From the NCBI RefSeq assembly GCF_024218775.1, contig NZ_CP100404.1:1240001-1304000 (forward strand): DNA of 64,000 bases, read 5' to 3'. Both the position numbers and the translations under genes were made by a program. Under the pieces are notes generated by a model. It saw only the letters and a program-made list of their open reading frames with translations, had not been told where the DNA came from and ran no database searches. The stretch comes from Haloarcula marina. GTDB lineage: Archaea; Halobacteriota; Halobacteria; Halobacteriales; Haloarculaceae. Below are positions 34,172 to 43,240 of this stretch, piece by piece (the first letter of the stretch is position 1; every line of letters begins with the position of its first letter).

Positions 34172-36616
34172 TTACGCGTGTCCGTCCCAGAACAGGTCGA
34201 GTTGTCCCGCGAGGAAGTCGGTGGTCATCCGTTTGAACTCCTCGCGTTCGCCTTCCGGGAGGAACCGGTAGACCGAGTGGCGGCCGTCGGGGGTGTACCG
34301 TCGGCCGACGAACGCGCGCACGCCGACTTCTTCAGTTCCGCGGATGACGCGCCCGATGGCCTGTCGAGAACGCCGAACCGCCGGGACGGTCAACGCGTAT
34401 TCGAAGGCGTTCTCCTCACCGAACGCATCGCCATAGGCCCGCTGAACCGCCCGCACTCGGGGCGACCCGATGTTCACCAGTGGGACGCCGACGACGGCGC
34501 ACGTCGACAGTTTCTCGCCGTCGTAGTCGACGCCCTCGGTCAGCGTCCCGCGCGTCGAGGTGACGAGCACCTTCCCCTCGCCGCTGATGAACGACTGTTT
34601 GCGTCGCTCCGTCTCCTCGTTGGTGGAGGACTCGTCGACGACGACGGGTTTCTCGACGGCCTCCTGTAGGTACGCACCCGCCCAGCGCGCTTCCCGGTAG
34701 TTCGGCATCGCGACCATGACGTTGCCGGGTGACCGAGCGAGCGCCCGCAACGCCTGCGCGTACTCGTCGCGTGTCGGGTTCCAGTTCTCCCCGAGCGGTT
34801 TCATGTCGTCGGGGTCGCCCCGGTTGCGCGCGGTGAACGGCCGCGCGTCGACGATATACGACGCGCGGTTTTCCGGCGGGAACCGGAGGTCGTAGGTCGC
34901 AGAGCGAACCGACCGCGTCAGGTCGTCCTCGTCGTCGCCGTCGTCGGTTTCGGCCAGCGCGTCCAACCCCGAGACACGCGTGAACACGTCCATCGGCTCC
35001 AACGTCGCGCTCATCAGCACGCCGCCGCCCAACTCGTCGAAGACGTCCCGCAGCGCCAGCGCTGGCATGCAGTTGTAACAGAGCAGTCCGGGCGTGTAGA
35101 CGGCCTCGTAGTCGGCGTCGGTAGTCCGCCCCTCGTTCGGCGAGTATTCGAGTTCTATCTCCCGCAGGAACGTCGAGTGGTCCCGTTCCCACCACTGTCC
35201 GGCGATGACGCCGACGGCCGCACAGACGGGCTGGCGCGTCAGACCGAGTTGGTCGATGGCGTCCTCGACGGCCGCGCCGATTTTCGAGAGCGAGCGCCAC
35301 AACTGCCCGTCGTACCCTTTCTGCTCGGCCCACTGTGTCAGTTCGTCCTGCTCGACGGTGTCGGGGTCCCGGAGCGGAATCTCGCGGTCCCGTTCGGGGA
35401 GCATTCCGGGATTCGCCCGCCAGCCCTCGTGTTCCGCGTCGAGGAACGACCCCACGCGGTCGTCCAGCCATCGTCCCAAGTCGTCGTAGAACTTCCGGGC
35501 GTGGTCGACGGCTTCCAGCGGCACTTCGCGGGCCGACAGCACTTCGCGGACCTGTTTCTTGTGGTCGGCGCTCTGCTGGGCGCGCTGGACGAGGAGGTTG
35601 CAGTCGTTGCGCGCCTGCGTGATGGTCTGTTTCCCGAGTCGGTCCGAGAGGAGGTCACGAACGCGCTCTTCGAGGCGGTGGGCCTCGTCGACGACGACGA
35701 ACGTGCGGTCGTCGAGAACCGACGACAGCAGGGGACGGGCCGTCGGGTCGAACAGGTGGTTGTAGTTGCCGACCACCACGTCCGCGCGTTCCAGCATCAC
35801 GCTCATCACGCGATGGGGGCAGGTCCCGCGCTCGACGGCCGCCGGGAGGTAGTTCTCCAGCGTGACCACGTTGTTCGGTCCCGCCGAGAAGTCCACCGGA
35901 GACCCCTTGTTCCGGGCGTACCAGTCGGCCTCGAAGGGGCAGTACAGCGGCGGGTCGTCGCTCTCGGCCATCGACTCCGGGGCGGTCGGTTGGTCCGGTC
36001 GGTACGGCGAGGCCGCGCCTGCCGTCGAGAGCGTGTCCTCGCCGAGTCGGGTCTGTGAGACGGCGTCGGGGCGGGCCGCCGCCGCGAGGTCCTGTCCCTT
36101 CCGCGGGTCCCACCACTGGTCCTCGTCGTCGATGTCGCTCTGGATGGCTGTCTCGGCGACGGCAGCCCCGTCGCCGCGCCCGTCGTCCTCGACGAGGCGG
36201 GCCGTCGCTTCCCGCAGGTCCTCACAGCGGTCGTGCGTCCCCACGTCCTCGGGGAACTTCCCCTCGCGCCCGTACGGACAGAGGTCTGTCTTGCCCACCA
36301 GCGCGATGCCGTCGAGGGGGTCCTCGACGCCCGCGTTCAGCGTCCGCAGGTCGTCGACGAACTGCTGTAACTGCTGTTTGACCGGCGTGACGACGACGAC
36401 GCGGTCGTAGAGGTCCGTATCGTTGACGAGGTGAGCGGCGGCAGTCAGCGCTGCCATCGTCTTGCCAGTCCCGCAGGGGCCTTCCATCGCGAGGAAGCCG
36501 CGCGACTTCCCGGCCTCGATAGCCCGCTCTATCGCGTCGGCTTGGTTCTCGTACGGGGCGTCGAAGCCGAAGTACTGCCGCCACGACTCGCCGCCCGCCG
36601 AGGCCGTATCCCGCAT
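34172..36616 (-). CDS. XPD/DinG-like superfamily 2 DNA helicase with Fe-S cysteines
   Basis: An 814-residue helicase. Walker A is GPCGTGKT (residues 46-53), the DEAH box is VVVDEAHRL (310-313 DEAH), and SF2 motifs V/VI follow near the C-terminus (ATSRGTLTEGVDY; RRSRQAIGRVIRGTEEVG). Four cysteines between motifs I and II (113, 131, 226, 266) match the 4Fe-4S ligands of XPD-type 5'-3' helicases. The ATG at 36616 (MRDTASAGGESWRQYFGF) starts the coding part; the frame upstream is a shadow. Roles in repair or recombination are expected. Confidence 0.92.
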   Translation of the reverse strand: MRDTASAGGESWRQYFGFDAPYENQADAIERAIEAGKSRGFLAMEGPCGTGKTMAALTAAAHLVNDTDLYDRVVVVTPVKQQLQQFVDDLRTLNAGVEDPLDGIALVGKTDLCPYGREGKFPEDVGTHDRCEDLREATARLVEDDGRGDGAAVAETAIQSDIDDEDQWWDPRKGQDLAAAARPDAVSQTRLGEDTLSTAGAASPYRPDQPTAPESMAESDDPPLYCPFEADWYARNKGSPVDFSAGPNNVVTLENYLPAAVERGTCPHRVMSVMLERADVVVGNYNHLFDPTARPLLSSVLDDRTFVVVDEAHRLEERVRDLLSDRLGKQTITQARNDCNLLVQRAQQSADHKKQVREVLSAREVPLEAVDHARKFYDDLGRWLDDRVGSFLDAEHEGWRANPGMLPERDREIPLRDPDTVEQDELTQWAEQKGYDGQLWRSLSKIGAAVEDAIDQLGLTRQPVCAAVGVIAGQWWERDHSTFLREIELEYSPNEGRTTDADYEAVYTPGLLCYNCMPALALRDVFDELGGGVLMSATLEPMDVFTRVSGLDALAETDDGDDEDDLTRSVRSATYDLRFPPENRASYIVDARPFTARNRGDPDDMKPLGENWNPTRDEYAQALRALARSPGNVMVAMPNYREARWAGAYLQEAVEKPVVVDESSTNEETERRKQSFISGEGKVLVTSTRGTLTEGVDYDGEKLSTCAVVGVPLVNIGSPRVRAVQRAYGDAFGEENAFEYALTVPAVRRSRQAIGRVIRGTEEVGVRAFVGRRYTPDGRHSVYRFLPEGEREEFKRMTTDFLAGQLDLFWDGHA

Positions 36617-36668
36617 CGGGACAGGGTTGGGCGGCCCGGTATTTGAACCGCCGGGTTCGACTATCCGC

Positions 36669-37589
36669 TCACAACACCAGGAAACTAGGGAGGTAGAGCG
36701 CCAGACAGACGACGGCCGCGCGGCGGTCGATGCCCCGTCGCCAGTAGAACAGGCCGAGGACGGCGATGGAGACACCGAGCATGTACAGCAGCGACGGCAT
36801 GATGGTCGCGGGGTCGCCCACCGCAACGTCGAAGAAGACGGCCCCGATACCCAGCGAGAAGACGGGGTCGGTGATGTTGCTACCGAGAATCGACCCGACG
36901 GAGATGCCGCTCCGCCCCTCGTAGGCCGCGATACCCGCGATGAAGATTTCGGGCAGAGTCGTCCCGAGGCCGGTCAGCAGACCGATGAAAAACTCCGAGA
37001 GGCCGACCACTCTGGCGATGGCGACGCCGTTCGTGACCATCAGTTGCCCGCCGACGACGACCAACAGCAGACCCCCCAGAATCCACGGGAGGGTCTCGCG
37101 CGGCGACCGGGGTTCCTCGATGACTTCCTCGGTAATCTCCTCGCCGCCCTCGTTGGTGTACAGCGTGTAGATGAACTGGACGTACGCGAGCATCATCAAC
37201 AGGCCCTCGGCGCGGCCGATGACGCCGTCGTCCAGCGTCAGAATCATGATTATCATCGCGAGAATCATCGCCGTCCCGTAGACGAGGACGCTCCGGCGCT
37301 CGACGACGAACGGGGAAACGAACGCGACGACGGCGATGGCGAGCGTAATTTGGGCCGTCTCGGACCCGACGATGTTGCCGACGACGAGGTCGCCAGCGCC
37401 GTAGAAGGCCGCGTATATCGAGGTGACCATCTCCGGGACGGACGTACCCACGGAGACGACGGTCACCCCGATGAAGAAGGGCGAGACGCCGTAGTACAGC
37501 GCGAGGTCGCCAGACGCGGTGACCGCGCGGTCCGCGCCGACGACGAGGGCCGCCAACCCGACCAGAAACAGGGCCACCTCGACGAGCAT
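36669..37589 (-). CDS. Calcium/sodium:cation antiporter (CaCA family)
   Basis: A 306-residue exchanger with about ten helices. The two inverted alpha-repeats are clear: GTSVPEMVTSIYAAFYGAGD with VVGNIVGSETAQ, and GTTLPEIFIAGIAAYEGRSG with VGSILGSNITDPVF. Size and motifs match prokaryotic Na+/Ca2+ exchangers (YrbG/CaxA), with an acidic cytoplasmic loop (NEGGEEITEEVIEEP) between halves. It is transcribed toward the helicase gene, with a 52-base gap. Confidence 0.92.
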   Translation of the reverse strand: MLVEVALFLVGLAALVVGADRAVTASGDLALYYGVSPFFIGVTVVSVGTSVPEMVTSIYAAFYGAGDLVVGNIVGSETAQITLAIAVVAFVSPFVVERRSVLVYGTAMILAMIIMILTLDDGVIGRAEGLLMMLAYVQFIYTLYTNEGGEEITEEVIEEPRSPRETLPWILGGLLLVVVGGQLMVTNGVAIARVVGLSEFFIGLLTGLGTTLPEIFIAGIAAYEGRSGISVGSILGSNITDPVFSLGIGAVFFDVAVGDPATIMPSLLYMLGVSIAVLGLFYWRRGIDRRAAVVCLALYLPSFLVL

Positions 37590-37649
37590 CGTCTGAAGTG
37601 ACAGTCGGGTAGAGGTAAAGCGTTGGCGTCGGCCCCAGTGCCGCCGCCG

Positions 37650-38840
37650 TCAGTCGTCGCTCTCGGCCGGTTGTCGGTCCCCCGCCGACTCGGTCTCCCC
37701 TAGGAGTTCCTCGCGATGTTCGTCAAGCAGGGGCGCACGTCCCCGCGGACGCGGGTTCGTCTGGCTCATCTTGATGGGGCTTCCGGCGACGGTCATCTCG
37801 CCGTCGGCCCCCGGTTGCGCCACGTCGGCCAGCATCTCCCGTGCGTGGACGTGCGGGTCCGCGAACACGTCGGCGGTGTCCTGCACCGGCGCGGCGGGGA
37901 CGCGGCCGTCGAGCAGTTCGAGCAGTTCGTCGCTCGTCTGCTGGCGGGTCCACGCCGCCAACTCCGCGCGCAACTGCTCGCGGTGTTCGAGGCGGTCCGG
38001 CGTCGTCGGGTACTCTGCGGCGAGGTCGGGGCGGTCCATCGCCTCACAGAGGGTCTGCCAGTGGCGGTCGTTGAACGCCGCGATGACCACGTGGCCGTCG
38101 GCGGCCTCGAAGGCGTCGTACGGGAACAGCGTCGGGTGGGAGTTGCCCTGCCGGGTCGGCGACTCGCCGTCACAGGAGTACTGATAGACGCTCCGCTCGG
38201 CCAGCGACACCATCGCGTCGTACATCGCGGTGTCGACGTACTGGCCCTCGCCCGTTCGCTCGCGGTGGTGGACGGCCGCGAGGATGCCCACGGCGTTCAG
38301 CGCCGCGGTGAAGATGTCGCCGACGCCCGGCCCCACCTTCGTCGGTGGGCCGTCTTCGGGGCCAGTTATCTCCATGACGCCGCCCAAGGCCTGGGCGATG
38401 AGGTCGAACGACGGTTGGCCCTGTCGGTGTGTCTCACCCGTGCGCGGGTCGCCGAAGCCCCGAATCGAGGAGTAGATTAGCTGTGGGTTCCGCTCGCGGA
38501 GCGTCTCGTAGCCGAGGTCGAACTTCTCCATCGTCCCGGCCTTGAAGTTCTCGACGACCACGTCGGCCCGGTCGACCAGCGAGAGGAACGCCGCGCGGTC
38601 CTCGTCGGTCCGCAGGTCGAGTTCCAGCGAGCGCTTGCCGCGGTTGACGCTCTGGAAGTAGCCACCGTAGGCCTCCGCGTCGGGGTCGGAGACGAACGGC
38701 GGGTTCGACCGAATCATGTCGCCGCCGGGTCGCTCGACCTTTACCACGTCCGCGCCCATGTCCGCGAGCAGCATCGTGCAGTACGGTCCGGACAGGACTT
38801 GCGTCAGGTCGAGCACACGCAAGTCGGCAAGCGCACCCAT
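37650..38840 (-). CDS. mct: Succinyl-CoA:mesaconate CoA-transferase (family III)
   Basis: A 396-residue family III CoA-transferase (LRVLDLTQVLSGPYCTMLLA; GADVVKVERPGGD; FDLIAQALGGVMEITG). It would activate mesaconate to mesaconyl-CoA using succinyl-CoA. Family members look alike, so the assignment rests on position: the gene is divergent from the glutamate-mutase operon across a 121-base promoter region, and mesaconate is the product of that operon's third gene. Start ATG at 38840, with a TATA-like element 23-30 bases upstream. Confidence 0.88.
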   Translation of the reverse strand: MGALADLRVLDLTQVLSGPYCTMLLADMGADVVKVERPGGDMIRSNPPFVSDPDAEAYGGYFQSVNRGKRSLELDLRTDEDRAAFLSLVDRADVVVENFKAGTMEKFDLGYETLRERNPQLIYSSIRGFGDPRTGETHRQGQPSFDLIAQALGGVMEITGPEDGPPTKVGPGVGDIFTAALNAVGILAAVHHRERTGEGQYVDTAMYDAMVSLAERSVYQYSCDGESPTRQGNSHPTLFPYDAFEAADGHVVIAAFNDRHWQTLCEAMDRPDLAAEYPTTPDRLEHREQLRAELAAWTRQQTSDELLELLDGRVPAAPVQDTADVFADPHVHAREMLADVAQPGADGEMTVAGSPIKMSQTNPRPRGRAPLLDEHREELLGETESAGDRQPAESDD

Positions 38841-38862
38841 GCAACAGGGGACCGGTCGGACC

Positions 38863-38870
38863 CTGATAAA
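38863..38870 (-). promoter_or_regulatory. TATA-like box of mct
   Basis: On the minus strand it reads tttatcag, 23-30 bases before the mct ATG, consistent with a leaderless transcript. Confidence 0.5.
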
Positions 38871-38876
38871 CTTTGG

Positions 38877-38914
38877 TGATAAATCATTATATATTCTCTA
38901 AGGGCATATTATCA
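38877..38914. promoter_or_regulatory. TGATAA inverted repeats in the divergent mct-glmS promoter
   Basis: TGATAA (38877-38882) is mirrored by TTATCA (38909-38914). The left copy is itself within the small palindrome TGAT-AA-ATCA (38877-38886), and another TGATAAA lies at 38864-38870. The elements lie between the two TATA boxes, where an operator controlling both operons would be expected. Confidence 0.4.
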
Positions 38915-38929
38915 TGAAAGACCATTAAG

Positions 38930-38936
38930 TTTATAC
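38930..38936 (+). promoter_or_regulatory. TATA box of the glmS operon
   Basis: TTTATAC lies 26-32 bases before the glmS ATG at 38962, as expected of a leaderless haloarchaeal mRNA. Confidence 0.6.
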
Positions 38937-38961
38937 GGTCGCCGTGAGCACCCAGTAGTAC

Positions 38962-39402
38962 ATGCCCCGGACCGTCATTCTCGGCGTGATTGGATCCGAC
39001 GCCCACGTCGTCGGTATCACGATTCTCGAGCAGGCGCTCTCGGCCGCTGGCTTCGAGGTCGAAAACCTCGGTGTCCAGACGTCACAGGCCGAGTTCGTCG
39101 ACGCTGCTAAGTCTCACGACGCCGAGGCTGTACTGGTCTCCTCGCTGTACGGGCACGCCCGGCAGGACTGCGAGGGGTTCCACGACCGGCTTACGGAGGC
39201 GGGACTCGACGTCCTGACCTACGTCGGCGGGAACCTCGCGGTCGGCCAAGACGACTTCGAGACCACTCGCGAGACGTTCCGCGAGATGGGCTTCGACCGC
39301 GTCTTCGACGCGGAGACCGACCCCGAAGAGGCTATCGCCACCCTCCGGCGCGACCTCAACGTCACCACCACAGAGGGCGAACGGGTCAGGGTCGACAGCT
39401 AA
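38962..39402 (+). CDS. glmS: Glutamate mutase small subunit (B12-binding; MamA)
   Basis: A 146-residue cobalamin-binding subunit of methylaspartate mutase. The base-off/His-on motif DAHVVG (Asp13-x-His15-x-x-Gly18) and SSLYGHARQDCEG are the family's B12-site features, and the fold is the full Rossmann-like B12 domain. With glmE it converts L-glutamate to L-threo-3-methylaspartate, the first committed step of the methylaspartate cycle. First gene of a five-gene operon; 4 bases separate it from glmE. Confidence 0.95.
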   Translation: MPRTVILGVIGSDAHVVGITILEQALSAAGFEVENLGVQTSQAEFVDAAKSHDAEAVLVSSLYGHARQDCEGFHDRLTEAGLDVLTYVGGNLAVGQDDFETTRETFREMGFDRVFDAETDPEEAIATLRRDLNVTTTEGERVRVDS

Positions 39403-39406
39403 GGCC

Positions 39407-40861
39407 ATGCCCACGGACACGCCACTCCCCACCGACGAGCTACAGCGTATCGCCAACGACTTGCGGGACGACTGGCCGACCGGCCGACAGGTCGACTTCG
39501 AGGAGGCCGTCGACTTCCACGAGTCGCTGCCAGCGGGCAAGCGGTTCGCCCGCGTCCTCGAAACGGCGGACCAGCCGCTCCTCCAACCCCGCGCCGGGGT
39601 TCCCTGTCTGGAAGCCCAGATAGACCTCCTGCGCTATCTGCAGGACGAGGGCGGCGCGGACCTCCTGCCGACGACCATCGACTCCTACACGCGGGACAAC
39701 CAGTACGAGAAAGCGGAAGAAGGCCTCGCGGCCTCGCGCAACAGCGAGACGGACGAACTGAACGGCTTTCCGGCCGTCAACCACGGCGTCGAGGACTGCC
39801 GCCGCCTCGTCCGGGCGCTCGATACACCCATCGAAGTTCGCCACGGCACGCCCGACGCGCGCCTGCTGGCGATGGTCACCCTCGCGGGGGGCTTCCAGTC
39901 CTTCGAGGGCGGCCCCATCTCGTACAACATCCCGTACACGAAACGGCACGACTTGGCGACGACCATCGAACACTGGCAGTTCGTGGACCGCCTCTGCGGC
40001 GCGTACACCGAGCGCGGCGTCACCATCAACCGCGAACCGTTCGGCCCGCTGACCGGGACGCTCGTTCCGCCGTGTATCGCCATCGCGGTGATGCTCGTCG
40101 AGGGACAGCTCGCGGCGACGCAGGGCGTCCGGTCGCTCACGCTGGGTTACGGGCAGGTCGGCAACGTCGTCCAAGACGTGGCCGCGCTCCGCACGCTCAG
40201 GAAACTCGGCGAGGAGTACCTGCCCGACGCCGTCACGGTCACCACCGTCTTCCACGAGTGGATGGGCGGATTCCCGCCCGACGAGGCCCGCGCGAACGGC
40301 GTCATCAGCCTCGGCGGCGCGACGGCGGCCGTCGCCAAACCGGACAAGGTCATCACCAAGTCCGCACAGGAGTTCCAGGGCGTCCCGACGAAGGAGGCCA
40401 ACGCCGCCGGACTCCGGACGACGAGACAGCTAATCGATATGATGATAGAGCAAGACATCGAACTCGGCGGCATCGAGGAGGAACAACGCCTCATCGAGCG
40501 GGCCACACGCGCGCTCATGGACGCCATCTACGACGCCGGCGACGGCGACGTGGCGCGAGGGGTCTGTCGCGCGTTCGAGACCGGCGCGCTGGACGTGCCA
40601 TTCGCGCCCAGCGACGCCGCGGCGGGGGCAGTCCTCCCGGCCCGCGACGACGATGGCCGGGTCCGCATCTTCGAGTTCGCCGACCTCGCGTTGCCCGACG
40701 ACATCAAACAGACCCACAAGGCCCGACTGGGCGAACGCGCCCGCACGGAGGGCCGCGACCAGTCGTTCCGGATGGTCGCCGACGACGTGGACGCCATCAG
40801 CGACGGGAAACTCATCGGTCGACCGACCGGCGGACGGGGAGGCAAGAGCGATGCGGATTGA
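39407..40861 (+). CDS. glmE: Glutamate mutase large (epsilon) subunit (MamB)
   Basis: A 484-residue TIM-barrel catalytic subunit, about the length of clostridial GlmE. Recognisable segments include PLLQPRAGVPCLEAQIDLLR, AVNHGVEDCRRLV, RHGTPDARLLAM, GGPISYNIPYTK, and TVFHEWMGGFPPDEARANGV, which surround the substrate arginines and glutamate site. It carries out the radical carbon-skeleton rearrangement of glutamate. Its stop overlaps the start of mal by 11 bases, indicating coupled translation. Confidence 0.95.
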   Translation: MPTDTPLPTDELQRIANDLRDDWPTGRQVDFEEAVDFHESLPAGKRFARVLETADQPLLQPRAGVPCLEAQIDLLRYLQDEGGADLLPTTIDSYTRDNQYEKAEEGLAASRNSETDELNGFPAVNHGVEDCRRLVRALDTPIEVRHGTPDARLLAMVTLAGGFQSFEGGPISYNIPYTKRHDLATTIEHWQFVDRLCGAYTERGVTINREPFGPLTGTLVPPCIAIAVMLVEGQLAATQGVRSLTLGYGQVGNVVQDVAALRTLRKLGEEYLPDAVTVTTVFHEWMGGFPPDEARANGVISLGGATAAVAKPDKVITKSAQEFQGVPTKEANAAGLRTTRQLIDMMIEQDIELGGIEEEQRLIERATRALMDAIYDAGDGDVARGVCRAFETGALDVPFAPSDAAAGAVLPARDDDGRVRIFEFADLALPDDIKQTHKARLGERARTEGRDQSFRMVADDVDAISDGKLIGRPTGGRGGKSDAD

Positions 40862-42164
40862 GGCGATTCGCGCCTATCCGGGCCTCTCCGGCTTTTTCTT
40901 CGACGACCAGCGGGCCATCAAGGACGGCGCGACCCAGCAGGGGTTCGCCTACGACGGCGCGCCGGTCACCGAGGGGTTCGACCGGGTGCGAGAGGCCGGT
41001 GAGTGTCTCATCGTGGAACTCGAACTCGCCGACGGGTCGGTGGTCACGGGCGACTGCGCCGCGGTCCAGTACTCCGGTGCGGGCGGGCGAGACCCGCTCT
41101 TTCGGGCCAGCGAGTACCGGCCGGTCGTGGAGGGCGTCGTCGCCGACGCCCTGCGCGGGCGGGACGCGACGCTGTTCCGCGAGAACGCCGAGACGCTCGA
41201 AGCCATCGACCCCGCGCGCTCGGGCGGCGACCGCCTGCACACGGCGGTCCGGTACGGCGTCTCTCAAGCCCTGCTGAACGCCGCCGCTCGGGCGCGCGGA
41301 CAGACGCCGACGGCGGTGCTCGCAGCGGCCTACGACACCGAACCCGCGACGCGTCCGGTCCCCGTCTTCGGCCAGTCGGGCGACGAGCGCCGGACCAACG
41401 CGGAGAAGATGCTCATCAAGGGCGTTCCGGTCCTCCCCCACGGCCTGTTCAACAGCGTCGAGAAGGTCGGTGAATCGGGGGAGGGACTGCGCGACTACCT
41501 CGCGTGGCTCTCGGACCGCGCGGGCGAACTCGGCCCCGAGAGCTACGCCCCGCGGTTCCACGTCGACGTGTACGGCATCCTCGGAAAGGTGTTCGGCCCG
41601 CCGTACGACCGGGCCGAGGTCACGGACTACTTCGAGACGCTTCGAGAGGCCGCCGCGCCGTACCCCCTCCAGGTCGAGGGGCCGATGGACGCTGGCGGCC
41701 GGGCGGCCCAAATCGAACAGATGGCCGAACTGCGCGACGGCCTGCGGAGCGCGGGAGTCGCCGTCGACATCGTCGCCGACGAGTGGTGCAACACCTTCGA
41801 GGACGTGCGGGCGTTCGTCGACGCGGGCGCGGCGGACGTGGTGCAGGTGAAGACGCCCGACTTGGGCGGTGTCCAGCGCTCCGCGGAGGCGGTGCTGTAC
41901 TGCGACGGTACGGACACCCGCGCGTACCTCGGCGGGACGTGCAACGAAACGGTCACCTCGGCGCGGGCCTGCGCCCACGTCGCCCTGGCCACCGACGCCG
42001 CCCAAGTCCTCGCCAAGCCCGGGATGGGCTTCGACGAGGGATTCATGGTCGTCACGAACGAGATGCGGCGGGCGCTCGCACGGATGGGAACGACCCGCGG
42101 GCACGCCGCCGGGCGACCGGACGATAGCCGCGAGGCGCGACCCGACGGGGGGACGGACCGATGA
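40851..42164 (+). CDS. mal: Methylaspartate ammonia-lyase
   Basis: A 437-residue enolase-superfamily enzyme that removes ammonia from 3-methylaspartate to give mesaconate. Motifs seen: FHVDVYGILGKVFG, PLQVEGPMDAGG, IVADEWCNTFEDV, VQVKTPDLGGVQ with the candidate catalytic lysine, and YLGGTCNETVTSARACAHVA. A ~20-residue polar tail (GRPDDSREARPDGGTDR) extends beyond the usual end. The ATG at 40851 lies inside the end of glmE; the gene runs into mch with a 4-base overlap. Confidence 0.95.
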   Translation: MRIEAIRAYPGLSGFFFDDQRAIKDGATQQGFAYDGAPVTEGFDRVREAGECLIVELELADGSVVTGDCAAVQYSGAGGRDPLFRASEYRPVVEGVVADALRGRDATLFRENAETLEAIDPARSGGDRLHTAVRYGVSQALLNAAARARGQTPTAVLAAAYDTEPATRPVPVFGQSGDERRTNAEKMLIKGVPVLPHGLFNSVEKVGESGEGLRDYLAWLSDRAGELGPESYAPRFHVDVYGILGKVFGPPYDRAEVTDYFETLREAAAPYPLQVEGPMDAGGRAAQIEQMAELRDGLRSAGVAVDIVADEWCNTFEDVRAFVDAGAADVVQVKTPDLGGVQRSAEAVLYCDGTDTRAYLGGTCNETVTSARACAHVALATDAAQVLAKPGMGFDEGFMVVTNEMRRALARMGTTRGHAAGRPDDSREARPDGGTDR

Positions 42165-43240
42165 CGGACTGGTCGGCCCCCGACGCCATCGACTGCGCCG
42201 ACGAGTCGACGTTCGAGACGCTCCTCGACCGCGCCGAGACCCGGGAGAAGGGCCACTACTTCGAGTTCTTCGAGAACGGCGACGAACTCGTCCACGACCC
42301 CGGACTCCGCCTCTCACAGCACGGCAGCGAGCAGTGGATGGGCCAGACGCTCAATCACGACCCGGCGTACTGGCGGCCCGACGCCGCCCGCGAACGGGGG
42401 TTCGACGACCCGCCGGTCCACCCGGACTACCTCCTCGCCTGCGTGATGGGCATCACCGTCGAGGACCTCTCGGAGAAGGGCGGGTACTTCCTCGGTCGCA
42501 CGAACGTGGAGTTCCACCGGACCGCGTACCCGGGGACGGAACTCGCCGTCTCCTCCCGCGTCGTCGGGACGCGGACCTCCTCCTCGCGGCCGAACTACGG
42601 CATCGTGACGTGGGAGACGGAGGGCCGCGACCGGGTGACCGGCGAGACGCTGGTGACCTACGAGCGGACGAACATGATTCCGCGGCGGGAACCGACGGCG
42701 ACGGACGGTGGAACGGCCGAGAAGCACCCGGAACCCGACGGCGGTCCCGACCTCCCGGAGACGCTCATAGCTCCCGACGGCGAGTACTTCGAGGACTTCC
42801 GCGACGCACTGCGGCGCTCACGGACGAAGTCGGCGGCCGTCGCGTACCGCCACGAACGCGGGCGGACGATGGACGACCAACTGGTCGCGGGTCTGCCGCT
42901 GGCGACGCTCAACACCGCCCGTCAGCACCACAACCGCGACGAGATGGCCGACTCGCCGTCGGGCGACATCGTGGCCTACGGCGACGTGACTCGCTCTATC
43001 GCGCTGGCGCACGCCCGCTCCGACGAGGCGACCTACCGCGAACGTCGCTTCGACGACGAGCGGTTCCACTCGTTCGTCACGCTCGGCGACACCGTCTACG
43101 GGTTCACCCGCGTCCTCGACTGCGACGGTGATTCGGGTCCCGACGACGCGGGCGCGGTCACCTTCGAACACGTCGCCTTCAATCAGCACAGCACCCCGGT
43201 CTACTCCGGCCGGAGAACTGCACTCGTTCACCGACAATGA
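42161..43240 (+). CDS. mch: Mesaconyl-CoA hydratase (double hot-dog, MaoC-like)
   Basis: A 359-residue enzyme that adds water to mesaconyl-CoA, giving beta-methylmalyl-CoA. The N-terminal hot-dog region holds KGHYFEFFENGDELVHDPGL and FHRTAYPGTELAVSSRVVG, and the C-terminal half repeats the fold (VAYGDVTRSIALAHARSDEA; VTFEHVAFNQHSTPVYSGRR). MaoC-type hydratases share this size. The position between mal and the lyase supports the assignment. Overlaps both neighbours by 4 bases. Confidence 0.92.
   Translation: MTDWSAPDAIDCADESTFETLLDRAETREKGHYFEFFENGDELVHDPGLRLSQHGSEQWMGQTLNHDPAYWRPDAARERGFDDPPVHPDYLLACVMGITVEDLSEKGGYFLGRTNVEFHRTAYPGTELAVSSRVVGTRTSSSRPNYGIVTWETEGRDRVTGETLVTYERTNMIPRREPTATDGGTAEKHPEPDGGPDLPETLIAPDGEYFEDFRDALRRSRTKSAAVAYRHERGRTMDDQLVAGLPLATLNTARQHHNRDEMADSPSGDIVAYGDVTRSIALAHARSDEATYRERRFDDERFHSFVTLGDTVYGFTRVLDCDGDSGPDDAGAVTFEHVAFNQHSTPVYSGRRTALVHRQ

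Noticed and set aside
37650-38840. Formyl-CoA or carnitine CoA-transferase for the mct gene
   Set aside because: Family III members look alike, but the divergent position opposite the methylaspartate operon makes mesaconate the likelier substrate.
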